Of a stretch of 64,000 nucleotides of DNA, positions 43,090-56,301 are shown in pieces. Each line of letters opens with the position of its first letter. Position 1 is the first letter of the stretch. The translations under genes and the position numbers were made by a program. The notes under the pieces were generated by a model. The model was given only the letters and a program-made list of their open reading frames with translations, had not been told where the DNA came from and searched no databases. Where the stretch lies: the NCBI GenBank assembly GCA_037976565.1, contig CP137672.1, forward strand, positions 35,356,737-35,420,736. Direction: 5' to 3'. Source of the stretch: Mesocentrotus franciscanus (lineage: Eukaryota > Echinodermata > Echinoidea > Camarodonta > Strongylocentrotidae).

Positions 43090-43271
43090 TTAGGCGGAGG
43101 GCACTAGAAGTGGTGTCGGCTTGGTGCTTGAGCATTGAGAATCAAAGACTCCATTCCGTATGTCAGAAGCAACCTTCTCCAGGTCGTCATTCTGAGGGGG
43201 TAGTTTGATCACGATGGACCCGCAGCTTACCAGATAGAGGCTATCAAACTTATCGTTATCGAACCTGTAAT
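43090..43271 (-). CDS. TIMP gene 2 (block III), exon 3
   Basis: Same coding sequence as block II, including the early TAA. Confidence 0.8.
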
Positions 43272-43384
43272 CTGAAATGTTGAAAATATGATGAAGAAGT
43301 TTTTTGTAAATGTGTTTATAAGTAATTGCTCATACAATTATTCCAAAACAATGAACTGATTTAATCTATAGTTTCTCTGTGTTG

Positions 43385-43675
43385 TAATAATAATAATTAT
43401 ATTTGCTTATATAGCGCCTAACACTTACTTTATCAGAAGTCTCTAAGTGCTCTACAATAATGCAGCATAATTACCCTGGCTTTAGCAGTGCAGCTGTCAC
43501 GCGCTGCGTTTCAAGGAATACATTCCTACCAGGTCCCCATTTACTTCACCTGGGTGGAGTGCAAATGTAGATCAATGTCTTGCCAAAGGACATTAGTGCC
43601 GCGGTAGGACTCGAACCGCGGACCTTGTGATCGACAGTCCGGCGACGTATCCACTCGACCACGACACCTCTACTT
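43385..43675 (-). repeat. tRNA-derived SINE, block III copy
   Basis: Same insertion as 33538-33830. It reads CCACTCGACCACG where block II lacks one C, so the A box is intact here. Confidence 0.8.
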
Positions 43676-44234
43676 GTTTAAGGAGTGTTTGCATTGCCAA
43701 GACTCAAGAGGGGAAGGGGGCAAATGGTGCTGCTTGGCAGATTAGAACCATGAAAACGGATCGAATTGCGGAGCCCTGCATTCACTTATACAAGGTGCTT
43801 TACAAGGGTTTTAACATGTAACAACGACATGGTGGAATTTTGGCATTACATGTTTGAAAATCTGCCGCAGGTTTGAATTTTGAAACAGGCTTTGAAGTTA
43901 GTGATGGATTAAAATTCATTGTCAACCGAATTCATGTCTGAAATATAAGACATAACATTTGTTTGAAAATGCTTCAAAATATGGCTCATGTTGAACCAGA
44001 TTTATTCAAAAATATATGCAATGCAGTCTGAGGGTTGAATTGTTCAAATTTTTTACAAATACATGATAAAATAATACTCTAATTATGATACAGTGCTATG
44101 GTTGAGTTTATTACATGTAGCACTGAGAGGGGTGTAATTGCACTTAGTTGAAAGAAAACAGAAAGTAGTATCCTCAAGAACGTCCAGAGAAGACTACCAT
44201 GTAAATGTTTGATAATGGTAGATGTGGTACTTAC

Positions 44235-44470
44235 TTCCAGCTAGGATATAGTCTTCATTCTTCTGTAGAGCAACACCACAGGCAGCACTGTTGGAAGCAG
44301 ACTTGAGGATGTTTCCAGCTCAACATGTTCGTCTTTATTACGGTAGATCTTACTGACATTCAAGGTGTAAGTCACAGGAGAATTAGAGATGGTAAAGATG
44401 ATTGAGCTATTACCGTTGTCCTGGGGAAGATTACTGACTCTGTCCTCCTCCAGGACTGTAGCCGAAATGA
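44235..44470 (-). CDS. TIMP gene 2 (block III), exon 2 with a 4-bp deletion
   Basis: Identical to block II except that TTTCCCCCCAGC is TTTCCAGC near 44315, which shifts the frame after KDEHVEL. Because II and III appear to be the same DNA, an assembly or base-calling error in a C run is the simplest reading. Confidence 0.75.
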
Positions 44471-44634
44471 CTAGGGAGTAGGGAATAATAGTTTTGTTTA
44501 ACCAGGGAAGCCTCATCAGCATCAATGCTCTTCTTCCTAAAGACCCTGCAATTATTATCACCCCAGCAAATGCCAGTTACCCATTTACACCTGGGTGGAG
44601 AGTGGCAGATGCGGATTAATGTCTTGCCAAAGGA

Positions 44635-44970
44635 CAAGAAGAAGAAGGAGAAGGAGAATGAGGAGGACGCGAACAAGAACAAAAACAAGAACAGAAGAAG
44701 AAGAAGAAGAAGAAGAAGAAGAAGAACGAGAAGGAGGAGAAGAAGAAGGAGAAGAAGAACAAGGAGAAGAAGAACAAGAAGGGGAAGAAGAAGTAGAAGA
44801 AGGAGGAGGAAGAAGAAGGAGAAAAAGGACAAGAACAAGAAGAACAAGAAGGGGAGGAGGACAAAAAGAAGAAGGAGAAGAAGAACAAGAACAAGAAGAA
44901 GAACAAGGAAAACGAGAAGAAGATGCAAAAGAAGAAGGAGGAGGAGGAGGAGAAGAAGAAGAAGAAGGAG
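44635..44970. repeat. (GAA)n/(GGA)n purine tract, block III
   Basis: Counterpart of 34797-35130 with small length differences. Confidence 0.95.
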
Positions 44971-46155
44971 GATATCACATTGTAATATAACGTCTCTATG
45001 CGCTTCAAAAGGACTTTGGATATTATTGCCCCGGCTATAGCTTCGGCAACTGTAGCGTTTGATGCATTCAAGGAATAGTTCCTATCATGGACTCAGGTAC
45101 TACAGTTGAGTCTACTTAGTGTGGCAAATGTGAATTAATGTCTTGCCTAAGGACATTAGTGCTGTGGCCCTATTGAAAGGGATAAAGGGTTTATCACGTT
45201 AAACCATGATAATTTTGAGTTCCGGTAATAATGGAAATAGATTTTCACAGCATCAAACAAAACTTTATTTGCATGTTCAAGATATCGGAGAAACATTTTG
45301 ATGGAAAATGTATAATGCTTGCCTAGTACATGTGGAAAAAAGATAGAGAAATCATGCTAGTACTGCAGTGTAGTCCCATTCCCAACCATGAGGTCTCATA
45401 AATGCAAATGTGCATTGTGCTTTTCAGCGAGAGAGATAGCCAGCTAGTTTTTGACAGTTTGCATTAATATTTTTAGCCAGTTCAAACAACCCATCTACAG
45501 TATCATGATAAAAATACCAGAATCACTGTAAGACAAAATTCCACTACCAGAAGTATAGATCACTACATATTGACAAGTCAAGAAATACTTGTTGGCCAAT
45601 CAATACAGTTAGTAAGCTGTTAGCTGATAATCATTCCTGTTCTTAACGCAGATCATGCTGAATGTTATTGTTTTGGTTTACATGGCAGCTATACAGCTAA
45701 TGAATCATAACTTTGTTTTAAGTTACAAAGGTGACTAGACCATTGAGCAGTGGGTTGTTCCATCAAATATTGTATTCATTGACAATTCTTATTTTGGGAG
45801 CATTCCAGCCTGATACTGCTAGTTAATATCAGAAGGGCATTCAATGTGTGTTAAGTGATATGCCTGAATGGTCTTCTGGCTCCAGAAAGACGTAATATCC
45901 ACAATATGATACCCTTCTTGTATCAATAGACCTGTAATTTACTGATTTATGCATACTTCTTGAACAAGAGTTGTTGACAACTCAAAAGCTTGTTAGAGGC
46001 TTGTCAGACATAGCAATGCGTAATGTATGCTGGAGAGAAATATATACACAGGTCTATTTTTATACACACACTGAGGCTCTGCTGTGTGTTTATTTGCAAT
46101 TAAGTGATTGAAGTAATCATATTGAAGAAAAAAAAGAGAGATGTTTTTTTCTTAC

Positions 46156-46261
46156 CGTAATCGGCTTTGCAGTACCTATCAGCAGGAGTTTGATAAAAGC
46201 AACTACAAGCTTGTGTGCCCCCAATCATCAGGGCAATTGAGAAGATTGCAAGACAGTACAT
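46156..46261 (-). CDS. TIMP gene 2 (block III), exon 1
   Basis: Identical to block II exon 1 (MYCLAIFSIALMIGGTQA, then CSCFYQTPADRYCKADYG). Confidence 0.88.
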
Positions 46262-46431
46262 TTTGAGAAATACTCTTTTGCCCCGATTCAAAACAGAAAA
46301 TGAAAACAGACTGATGAAACCTTGTACCACACCCTGATGTTTTGGCAAATAAATAGTCTAGGATAACAATGAGATTATATTCAACAGCTGGTAACCCTGT
46401 AGCTAATATGTGTAAAATATACCCCCTATGG

Positions 46432-46771
46432 GGTGTTTCACGAAACAATTAGTTGGTGGTTTTCACCGACTAATATCATTTTCACCAACAATTTCATTGT
46501 CACCGACTATTTTCCAAGCCTCTGATTGGTCAAATTTAGTCAGCGCTGACAGTTGTCGGCGGACAAATGTTGATGAAACACCCCCCTGATATGAGTTTAG
46601 AGAGTACCGAAGTGCTGACGTCATATTCGCTTGTCGTTGGGCAGCGTCTCACGAAAATCATAAGTACAAGTTCAGCGACATCCCATTGAAATGCGTGTAT
46701 TAAGTTTAATACGCGTTTCAATGGGATGTCGCTGAACTTGTACTTATGACGGTTTCGTGAGACGCAGCCCA
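46432..46771. mobile_element. Two hairpin MITEs, block III copies
   Basis: Counterparts of 36588-36744 and 36799-36931. The palindrome's left arm differs slightly (CGTCTCACGAAAATCATAAG), restoring pairing with the right arm at one end and losing it at another. Confidence 0.75.
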
Positions 46772-48445
46772 GGTTACTGCTTCCAAACAACAGAGCCTGT
46801 GTATGAGGTTCACTGTGAAATCATTCAAGCAATGGGCTGGAGCAGGGCACATTCAGGGCAAAAGTGTTATAACCAACAACCTTGACAACTTGCCCAGTAT
46901 GATGTCACACTTCAATACTCTATCTTGCATCGGGGAAGAGGGGCGTGGTATTTACCCCCACCCCCTTTCTTCTCCAAGTTGCAGTTTCGAGGAAATTTGC
47001 CTTTTGATCGTCTGTTTTGAGGCATTATTTTTGTGATATTATTTCTGCAAACAAATTTATAAATTGAATATATCCTATGTATACTGAAATGAAGAAACAA
47101 TGTCTTTCTTCCTAAGAAGTCTCATCAACTTTTTTTCCTGAAGGAAATCATTCAATCACCCTCCCTCCTGACACATCCCCCTTCGTATGTCATGCATGTT
47201 GTTAACATATCTTACACTGACTAGTAGTAGCTGTCTGTCACGAAGCGACAATGACCGCCTTCACTTTCATGAAGGCTGCTTGCAAAGGTGGGTAAGTACC
47301 GGTAGCTCTTGCAAGTTACTAACGGCACTCTCTCGGGGAACTGGTGGCAGTTTCACACCGGCGAGGACAAGCCAGGACGGGTGTGAACCACTAGACCCTG
47401 CACTGACACTGACACACTGACTAATCTAGTAATATACCCTGTATCTGTAAAGCCCTTAGTGATATTGTAAATGCGTTAAGAGCTATATGAATCCTGACTA
47501 TTATTATTATTATTATTATTAATGTTTTATTAACCCATGGCAGCTCAGAGTTTTCTCAATGTCTCAATGAATCAGCTTTTCCTCCTCAAATTGGCAACAA
47601 TTATTTTTTAATTTCTACTCTTTCATCATTTAATTTTAAAAAGAAAGGGGGAAAATGGAATTAAGGAGGAAACTGTGTGAATGAAAATTACGAAAAATCA
47701 ACAAGCAATTGCCAATTTGCGCACAAAACTAGTGATTTTAGATTTAACTCCCCGTTGCCAATTTAGAGACTTTAATGATTAATCTCAATTAAATGAACGA
47801 CACAGTGTACTGCAACAGAAATGGACTCAAAATTTCAAGTGATTTTTGTACTTGCTTCTCATGTACCATTTGGAATTCAGAGAATTTTAGAACAAAAGAT
47901 AGAAAGAAAAAAACATCACCTAAAGGTATAACACTAAACCACTATGGATTAAAGACAGCTGTCAGTTCTGTTGTTTGTCTAGTCGCACTTGATCCTGTTA
48001 ACCAGACAGGTCGATTCTTTGTTCTTCAGATCATATGAAATTATTGATTGGTTTTAAGTTGTGGTGTCAAAGAATTTCATATATTTGTGAAAGTGGCAGT
48101 GTGGAATTTTATCATGTCTCGGGGTCCTGTAACACAAAGCTTTAATAGCAATTGATTGTACAGTTGTAAATCATGGTAACAAAATAGCAATCAACTGCTA
48201 AGTTATATGTGTGCTCCATATAAAAATACATAAAATGCGATACAAGTATTAATTGAGTGCCTGGCAACGCTGGGCGTAATAATACTTACAGGGCCCTTAG
48301 GAAGAATAGTATACATTACAAAGTACTAAGGAGGCTACCCTGAGTAAACAAAGATAATCATTATCATCATCATCATCTTTGTTGTTATTATTAGTAGTAG
48401 TAATAAGTAGTATTATTATTGTTAATACTATTATTATTTATTGTA

Positions 48446-48754
48446 GAGGTGTCGTAGTCGAGTGGTTCGATCCCCTACACGGCACCAATGTCCTTTGACT
48501 AGGCATTAATGCACATTTACCACTCCATATCCAGGAGAGAAATGGGAACCTGGTAGAATGACAAAAGCCTTTGAATTAGTAATTGCCATATACCCTCATG
48601 ATGACCATATGGTAGGAATACTCCCCAGGGAGTGGAGATGGTGCACATCGTGTGTCAATGAATCTGATGACCGGGGTAATAATATCTGTAAAGCGCTCAG
48701 AGACGGTATTTCGTATAAAGCGCTACCGTATATAAATCCATATAATAATTATTC
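48446..48754 (+). repeat. SINE before ERCC6L exon d, block III
   Basis: Same insertion as 19612-19912 and 38612-38924. Confidence 0.72.
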
Positions 48755-48764
48755 TATTCTGCAG

Positions 48765-48912
48765 ATACTTCACAGGGCAGCAGCTGAAGGAGCTGTTTGT
48801 TCTGATGACCCCAAGGTATCACAGACACAGATGCAGCTTGAAGCTATGCACTCATCTCACAGGAAGACTGATACACTACTGGATGCTCATATTGCTTTCT
48901 TGTACTCTGCAG
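48765..48912 (+). CDS. ERCC6L: ERCC6L exon d (block III), one base short
   Basis: 148 bp against 149 in I and II: TTGTTCTGATGACC lacks the base that gives CTGGATGACC (I) or CTCGATGACC (II), breaking the frame after KELFVL. Otherwise it matches block II. Confidence 0.82.
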
Positions 48913-50272
48913 GTTAGTACACAGACAAGAAGACAAACAAATATACAAACACATAAATATGAAACAATATAAACAAATAAATAAACAAATACATACACAC
49001 ACACCTATTTGGTTTTGATGCTCATATTCCCTTCTTGCACTCTACGGTTTAGTACATAGACAATAAGAAAAACAAATATACAAACACATAAATATGAAAT
49101 AATATAAACAATCAAACAAACAAATACATACACACACACCTATTTGGTTTCGATGTATGTGTTGTTCTAACACATTAACAGACAAAACATACAAACAAAC
49201 ACTTAGAAAGAAAAAGACACAAAAAACGTACAGGTATACTCGTTTACTCACCCTCATCCAAATTTGATGCATACATAGACTTTTCATGCACTATAGGTTA
49301 ACAGAACAAACAGACAACATAAAATACATAAAGAAACATAGAACACTCACATTAATGCATGTTGCCTACTAGTATACTTTGGATGAACAGAGAAACCTTA
49401 AACAAAGACAAAAACATACAGGCATACTCACCCTCATTCAATTTCAGTACTGGTATTGCCTTCTTGTGCAGGTGACAATTACAGATAAACAGACAAATAC
49501 ACAAACAAACAAATACACAAATAGAAATATACTCTCTCATTCAAGAGAACCTGATATACAAACATACATGTAGATACTGCCTTGTGATGTATTCTTTCAT
49601 TAAAACAACACATAAATATGACAGAAAAAATGTATTCATATAAATGTACATGTACAGTTAAAAACTAAGTTATTCATACCTTTACAAAGTTTTGTAATAT
49701 TTCAAGTATGTGAAATATTGATTAGTCACGATTTATATTCCTTGAAGGTTACATTTAAAAGTATTTAACAACTGCCCTAATTCATTCTAGAGTTACGAAA
49801 AACACACCATAACAAATATCAAATTTACAAAGAGTATGAATGATTCTGTTGTTAACTGTATGTGTACTTTTTGATGAGAGAATAGATTTCCGTGCCAGGG
49901 ATAATTATCCAAGAACCTTTTCCAACAACCCACTTTCATACTGATTGCCAACTGTTCAGCATGTCCTGTGGCAAGGCATTAATCTACATTTGCCACTCCA
50001 TACCCAGGAGAGAATTGGGAACCTGGTTGGATGACAAAAGCTTTTGTGTTGGTAATTGCCATTTGCCCTCAGTGACTATATGGTAGGAATAAACCCCAGG
50101 GAGTGGAGATGGTACACATCGTATGTCAATGAATCCGATGACCAAGGTAATAATATCTGTAAAGCGCTTATAGATGGTAATTCGTATTAAGTGCTATATA
50201 AATCCAGATTATTATTATTATTACTATTATTCAGCACTGAAAGGAGTCATCTTGTTTTTGTTTTGTTATCAG

Positions 50273-50376
50273 CTATCTTTGGTATCAGTGACCATGATCT
50301 GATGTTCTCCCAGGAGGCTCATGTGGAACCAGACCAGGAGTACGAAGAAGAAGGAAACCAGTATATCCAACAAAGG
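50273..50376 (+). CDS. ERCC6L: ERCC6L exon e (block III)
   Basis: Identical to block II exon e; intact. Confidence 0.93.
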
Positions 50377-50879
50377 GTAAGATCAGCTTCAATAAAAGAA
50401 TTTCATCCTCGAAATTGATCATAGTGCAGTGGATACATGTACTAAAATACACATCTTTGGTAAAAAATAAAAAAAAACACTACTGGGTAGCTATAGTAAT
50501 AGTGGGGTGCGGTGCTATTTTTCAGGAATTGCAGAAGCACAGTTACAAAACACATTTTCTGGTGGTAAAATATATGAGAAAGCTTAACAAAGTGTAGATG
50601 AGATAGCAAAGCTTATGTGATTGTATGAGAACGCTAAGCAAAATGTATACATGTTTGGAATGGCATAATTATGAAATCATTATTTTGTTGCATAAAGGAA
50701 GAACTATAATGAAGAGATCCAGATTAAGTACACATACATGTATATGCCATTACTACCAAAATTATTATTGAGATAAATTGGAGTTCATTTTTAATATTCT
50801 GATATCACTAAAAATTCATGCCCTTTTTTGTGCCACTAAAATACCATCAAACTGCCTAAAAATTTGACTGATTGATAAC

Positions 50880-51216
50880 GGTTCTAGGACACCTGCCCCT
50901 GGACATCCACCCCCAGATAACCACCCTCTAGGACGACTACCCCCCCCCCTGGGACAAATACATGTACCCCCTAGGGCAACCACCCTCTAGGACGACTACC
51001 CCCTAGGACAACTACCCCCAGACAACTACCCCCTACAACAACCATCCTCTAGGACAACTACCCCCCGGAATGCTATCTTAGGGGTAGTTGTCCGTGGTGT
51101 CCGGGGTAGTTGTCCCGAAATAGTCGTCTAGAGGGTGGTTGCCCTAGGGGTTGTCCGAGGGTAGTTGACTGAGGGTGCTTATCCAGGGGTGGATGCAGGG
51201 GTAGGTGTCCGGATAC
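50880..51216. mobile_element. Fold-back element, block III copy
   Basis: Same insertion as 41051-41388, TSD GATTGATAAC at 50870-50879 and 51217-51226. Confidence 0.85.
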
Positions 51217-51514
51217 GATTGATAACATCAGGGGGGCCTAATACTCTAAATATTTATCTTTATTTCCAGACATTTCGAAACATATTCCATTTTCAGCCTT
51301 GAGTTGTTTGAACTGACTGATTTGTGATATTTATGATAACAGTCTGTCAATAATTTCGCATGATTGTTAGATAGTGCATCCTTAAGCTTCAAATGGACAG
51401 AAATAGGCACTACCGCCCCCCCCCCAAAAAAAAAAGAAGATGGTAAGCAAAACCAGATTTTTATATGAATTACCTCAGCTCAAATCAAGATGTATCATGC
51501 CTCACCTGATTTAG

Positions 51515-51728
51515 GTACAAAGGGCACAGGATCTTGTGGCCCAAGAATCTGACCTGACTCGAAAGTTGAACGATCACATCCAGCGTGGCACGGAGGGTCC
51601 TGGCGGGGCCAAGAAGCGCTATTCTATGAATGTCAATCGAGAGCGGCTTCAGAATGAATGGGCGGAGAAGACGGGAGAAGGAGTCATCAACCCACCTCTT
51701 CAACATGTTCCAAAACATTACAAACCTG
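51515..51728 (+). CDS. ERCC6L: ERCC6L exon f (block III)
   Basis: Intact, same protein as block I exon f. Confidence 0.93.
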
Positions 51729-52156
51729 GTTAGTACTGTGTAATGAAGATCGTAAGGTGCACAGCTTAGATCACCATTATGTTGTCTATTTTACACCTGA
51801 TCAGATTTTAACGTGTGGAATAGTACAGTGCATGTATAAAAATAAACAGGTACAAAGGGTACAGCCTTATTCTTTGAAATCACAATGTTCACAGTGTTAG
51901 TTGTTGTATGTTGTCTTTAAAGTATTTTGAAAGACTTTCCATTGATCCAAACTGATTCCAAGTCCTTCAAGAAAATGCAAGTCACTGTCAGGTAATTTAC
52001 TTTGAATCATTAACAATTATATATGATAGTTATTCCAATTGTTTTATATCTTCAATGCAGAATTATATTGGATTTTGTCAGAAATAATAGGTTTTTGTTT
52101 AAACTGATGGATGCATCAAAGAATTTTTATTTTACCAATAAATTTTCCTCCCACAG

Positions 52157-54004
52157 AGGATAGACCACCTCCAAGAGGAGCAAACATTGCTGTTCAAGAT
52201 TTAGACCGCACCATGGAAGAGCTCACCCTAGACGAGTCTGGAGCTAGCCTTGGTGAGGAAGCGGAGGATTTAGCACATCGTTCTCCCGGTTACCAAAGTG
52301 ATGCATCGGAAGCAAGTGAAGAGGAGGAGGAGGAGGTTGTGATCATCGATGAATCTCCACCGGGAAGCGGTGATGAGGAGTGTGGTGGAAGCCGACCTGG
52401 CAGTGTCTTTGTGGTGGATGATGACTCGAGACGTGGGAGTCGGTTAGAGGACAGCTCCAGACCTGGTAGCAGGGTAGAGGACAAGGCCTTCATAGGAGAG
52501 TCCTATCTACCGGAGGACAGCAGCCGTGGTTGCAGCAGGAATGCTACTTACGATGATGATCATGTTGCTAATTCTAAACGTGATCAAGATGAAGAGATGG
52601 AAGATTACATTGATGATCACAGTAGTGCTGGAGACTTTCAAAGTGATCCTGAAGGATCAAGGGGTGAGGAGGGGTTGGAAAAGAGTGCCGATGAGAGCCT
52701 TGAATTGGTTGTTGGTATGACTCCACCAAATCGCCCAAATGGAAGTTTCCAGGACCATTGCGAGGAATCTAGTAGAGATATGACTTCCTTTGATACAGGT
52801 GCAACTCATGGTGACATCGCAGATGGTAGTGGGTCATTGAGAAGCAGAGGTAAGGAATCCAAGCTTATGATGCCTTCTGATACCGACAGCTACGGGACGA
52901 TGGAGGTGAGTAGCGGGCAGCCATCAGATCTACCATACTTCAATGCCACCAGGAAACTGTCCCTAGGAGAGTCCAGATCATTGACCTTTAGACGTCAGTC
53001 GAGCCAAGACAAGGAAGCGGAGTTCAGAGCAAATACAATCGAGTGGGAAAATGGCCAATGTTCTTCCCAGAGTATGAGATCCAGAAGTCTGATGGGAGAA
53101 AGGAGGAGGGACCAGGATGTGAGTATGAGTGCAGCAGATGATGTTGAACTAGACAGTGAGGATGATGAAGAAGGTGGTAGTTATGGAGAGGTGGTGGAGG
53201 TGTCCATCTCAAGTTTCTGTTGTCAGGCTGGTGGTGATGTCAGTCAAGACATGGATGTCAGCATCGGTGCTGGAACCACCAACTCAAACAAAGATCATCA
53301 GTCTGGATTGCAAACAGGACCAGTGCCAATGGTTGAAGATGAAAAAGATAGTGTCCTTGATGAGGACAGTGAGAGCTCCGAGAAAAGTCCTCATTCAAAT
53401 CTCCAAGAGGACGAAGTTGAAGATGAAGAGAGCTATGAAGATGTATCCATGGCCAGCTTCTCCGTACAGACAGATGACGTGGATGACCAAAGCAGTGTGC
53501 AATCAACTAACCCTGAGGATAAACTCAATTCTCCTCTAAATAAAAACTCTTCACTGGAAGACCAGCAGTCTCCCCAAGAAGAACGATCCAGCACCACCTT
53601 TGCTGATGGAAGAGAAGGACCTCCTGGAGGCATCGATCTTGATGCAACATCTAGGTTCCTTGGACTCACATCAGAAGAAAGCCCATTCCTCGATACCTCA
53701 TCCCCTGTAACTAAGGCTCGCCATGTGAGGAGGATAGTCTCGGATGATGAGGAGGGTGATGAAGACGAGTCAGTGTTTGAGAGGGATGTTGGCTCTGGAA
53801 GCAGGGGCGGATTCCTTGATGATGAAGGGCAGCGTAGGAGGAGTGATGAAGAGAAGGGAAGAAGAGATGGACAGCTCAGCGCCAAGAGGAAGAAACCATC
53901 CAGTGTTCTTGTTGATGATAGTGATCAGGAGGAGGAGGATATAAGAAAATCAAGTAGAACCACAAAGTCTTCCTTGGATACTGACCAGAGTGATGCTCTG
54001 CAAG
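52157..54004 (+). CDS. ERCC6L: ERCC6L exon g (block III): intact acidic exon
   Basis: 1848 bp open throughout, about 616 codons, bounded by CCCACAG and GTAAGA. It begins EDRPPPRGANIAVQDLDRTM, has SRPGS-type repeats with alternating acidic blocks (residues ~70-120), then a long Ser/Asp/Glu-rich disordered region containing the recurring motif EVSISSFCCQ / DVSMASFSVQ. It ends with KRKKPSSVLVDDSDQEEEDI and a basic-acidic tail. In vertebrate PICH the corresponding region is disordered and phosphorylated in mitosis, including PLK1 docking; many Ser-Pro sites suggest the same. This is the reference version for judging the broken copy at 22916-24760. Confidence 0.92.
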
Positions 54005-54447
54005 GTAAGATGACCACTAATTTGTTTTTTTCTTCAGGTTCTGTTAACGGTTAGACCACTGACTTCTCTCATTCCTGTGAGCTTAAATGTAAAGAACCAC
54101 CTGGCTCCCTGTGGGCAATGGGTTAATTTGAGATGAAGAATTCTGATGTTTCCCAATTACAGTCAAATTCATTTTTGTTGTGGTTGAATTCGAATGTAAA
54201 ATTAACTAGAAATCTATTAATCATGTATTCATTAAAAAAAGAAAGATTGTTTTTGAATTAAGGGTGAAGCCCAACATCAAATGACAGTTCCAACGGCAAA
54301 TACCGATGCAAGTTAATGATCTCCAATCACATACTGATACTCATTTCAGCCCTAGTGGTCCCAAAATATTTAAAGTTTATAATCATTTGTCTACAATTTC
54401 TTGTTTTTGCCCACTAATTTATCTTTTTCTTCTCTATCAATTTGCAG

Positions 54448-54513
54448 ACAGTATGGATGACTTCATTGTGGGCGATTCTGATGAAGAACAGTCTTTGGAT
54501 GAACCGTCATTGG
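54448..54513 (+). CDS. ERCC6L: ERCC6L exon h (block III)
   Basis: Identical in protein to 25209-25274. Confidence 0.88.
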
Positions 54514-55159
54514 GTAAGACTCTTTAGAGAAAGTTACAGTGTCTATGTAGGTCATCCGAAATTTGCCTCTACAACAATTGCTCTGGGTAGTATGTTGTCT
54601 GCAGTCAAGGGTTAGGGGTAGGATTAGGGTCGTTATTTGGTTTAGATGAGGTGTAGGGTTGGGTTTAGGGTTGCGATATTTGGTTAAGATGAGTCTAGAT
54701 GTGTCTAGCATTGAAGTTTGGGTACAATTTGTGTAGAGGATAGTGACTTTGGAATAGTTTTTTACAGGAGCATGTCTTGTAGAACCCTTTATTTGTGGAA
54801 TTGATTTTTTTGTCTCACACTTTGATGTGTGTAATTGTAGTCCAAGGTGGGGAATTGATACTTGGAGTGAATGTGCTAACTGGTTTAATCATTTCTTGCC
54901 ATTTTCATTAGTGGAATAGTGTAACCTGCTGACAGCAATTTGTCTCTAGTGAATATAATATCATAAATAAAAATACAAAGTTGAGGTTAGTCCAAGCAGT
55001 CATAAAGGCTTTCTTCCAGGTGGCCTAGTGAGCCTTCATGTGTTACATGTATAGTAATGAGTAAGATTTCTTTATTTTCGTCGTTTTTGTTTGTTTTTGT
55101 TTCATTTGAACATTTGTTAAGGATGGTCATAATGATATTCTTGTTTGTTCTTTATCCAG

Positions 55160-55769
55160 ACAAGAATGCGATCATTGATGAGAGCCTGCTGGATGACTCG
55201 GAGGAATCTCCATCTGAAGAAAAAGAAGAGGATGAAGAAGATGAAGATGAAGAAGAGGAAGAGGAGGAGGTTGGAAGAAAACGGAGAAAGAAACATGTGA
55301 TTGTAAGCGATGATGAAGATGATGACGATGATGAAGGTGATGACGATGATGAAGGTGATGATGATGTGTGCATAAGCAAACCAGATAAACAACACCTTAA
55401 ATCAGGGAAGAATAGTTACTTCATTGAGATGGAGGCAGCAGACGGGAGGAGTGCATCTCATGATACCGGTAGAGTTTCAGATGAAGAAGGAGAAACCAAA
55501 GACAGTGAGGAACACTTAGAACTAGAGGAAGAAGAGATGGTGGAAGAGGATGAAGAAGATGAAGTTGAAGACAGTGATGATTGCATCGTAGAGGAGGAGG
55601 AGGAAGAGGAAGGAGATGAGGAGGAGGGAGATGAGGAGGGAGAGGAAGAGGAGGAGGGAGAGGAAGAGGAGGAAGAAGAAGAGGAGGAGGAAAGTGATGA
55701 CAACGGGAGTGAAGATGAAGCAGATTTGGAGATGCGGGAGAAGTACAAAGCTCTCGTAAAGAAGGGAAT
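55160..55769 (+). CDS. ERCC6L: ERCC6L exon i (block III)
   Basis: As 25957-26521 but 15 codons longer: extra DDDDEGD-type and EEEEEGE-type acidic repeats. Ends LEMREKYKALVKKGM. Confidence 0.9.
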
Positions 55770-56171
55770 GTGAGTATATCTCAATAATCTGTGATAGTCC
55801 TCCTTTCATAGAATGGTGGCCATTCCAATGTCCCCATTATTAAGATAATTTTTTTGTTTTTGTTGTTGCTTGAATTAGTTTTATGAATTTAAACATTTTA
55901 ATTTTTCTTAATGAGGACATCCTCATGTGTTTACATTTTAATGCCTCACTTCTGTTAATTATATAAGTTACTTGGGTTCGTTAAAACACTTTTTAATAAA
56001 AGTTTAATCTAGATTGGCTTTTATTCTTGGCATTTGAATCATTTATGACTTTTTATGTCAAACATTGTTTTGAAATTGATAGATTATATTTTGACTCTCT
56101 CTCTTTCTCTCTCTTATGCTCTCTTTCCCTCTTTCTCTCTCTGTCATTCTCCTGTATCTCTTCACATACAG

Positions 56172-56301
56172 GTCAAAAATATCAGAAGGTGATAACAAGG
56201 GAGCCCTGCGAGCCTTCCTCCAGGCCCTTTACATCGACGGCAGCAGCGAACAACTCCAGCTCATTGCCCTCAAACTCAAGAAGAAGCTAGAGAGTCAGTG
56301 A
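56172..56301 (+). CDS. ERCC6L: ERCC6L last exon (block III)
   Basis: Identical in protein to 26924-27053. The flank lacks the 310-bp MITE found in block I. Confidence 0.95.

Noticed and set aside
43090..46261. Block III TIMP as a third independent TIMP gene 2 copy
   Set aside because: Nearly identical to block II including introns and insertions, with the duplication boundary at an assembly gap; treated as the same gene.
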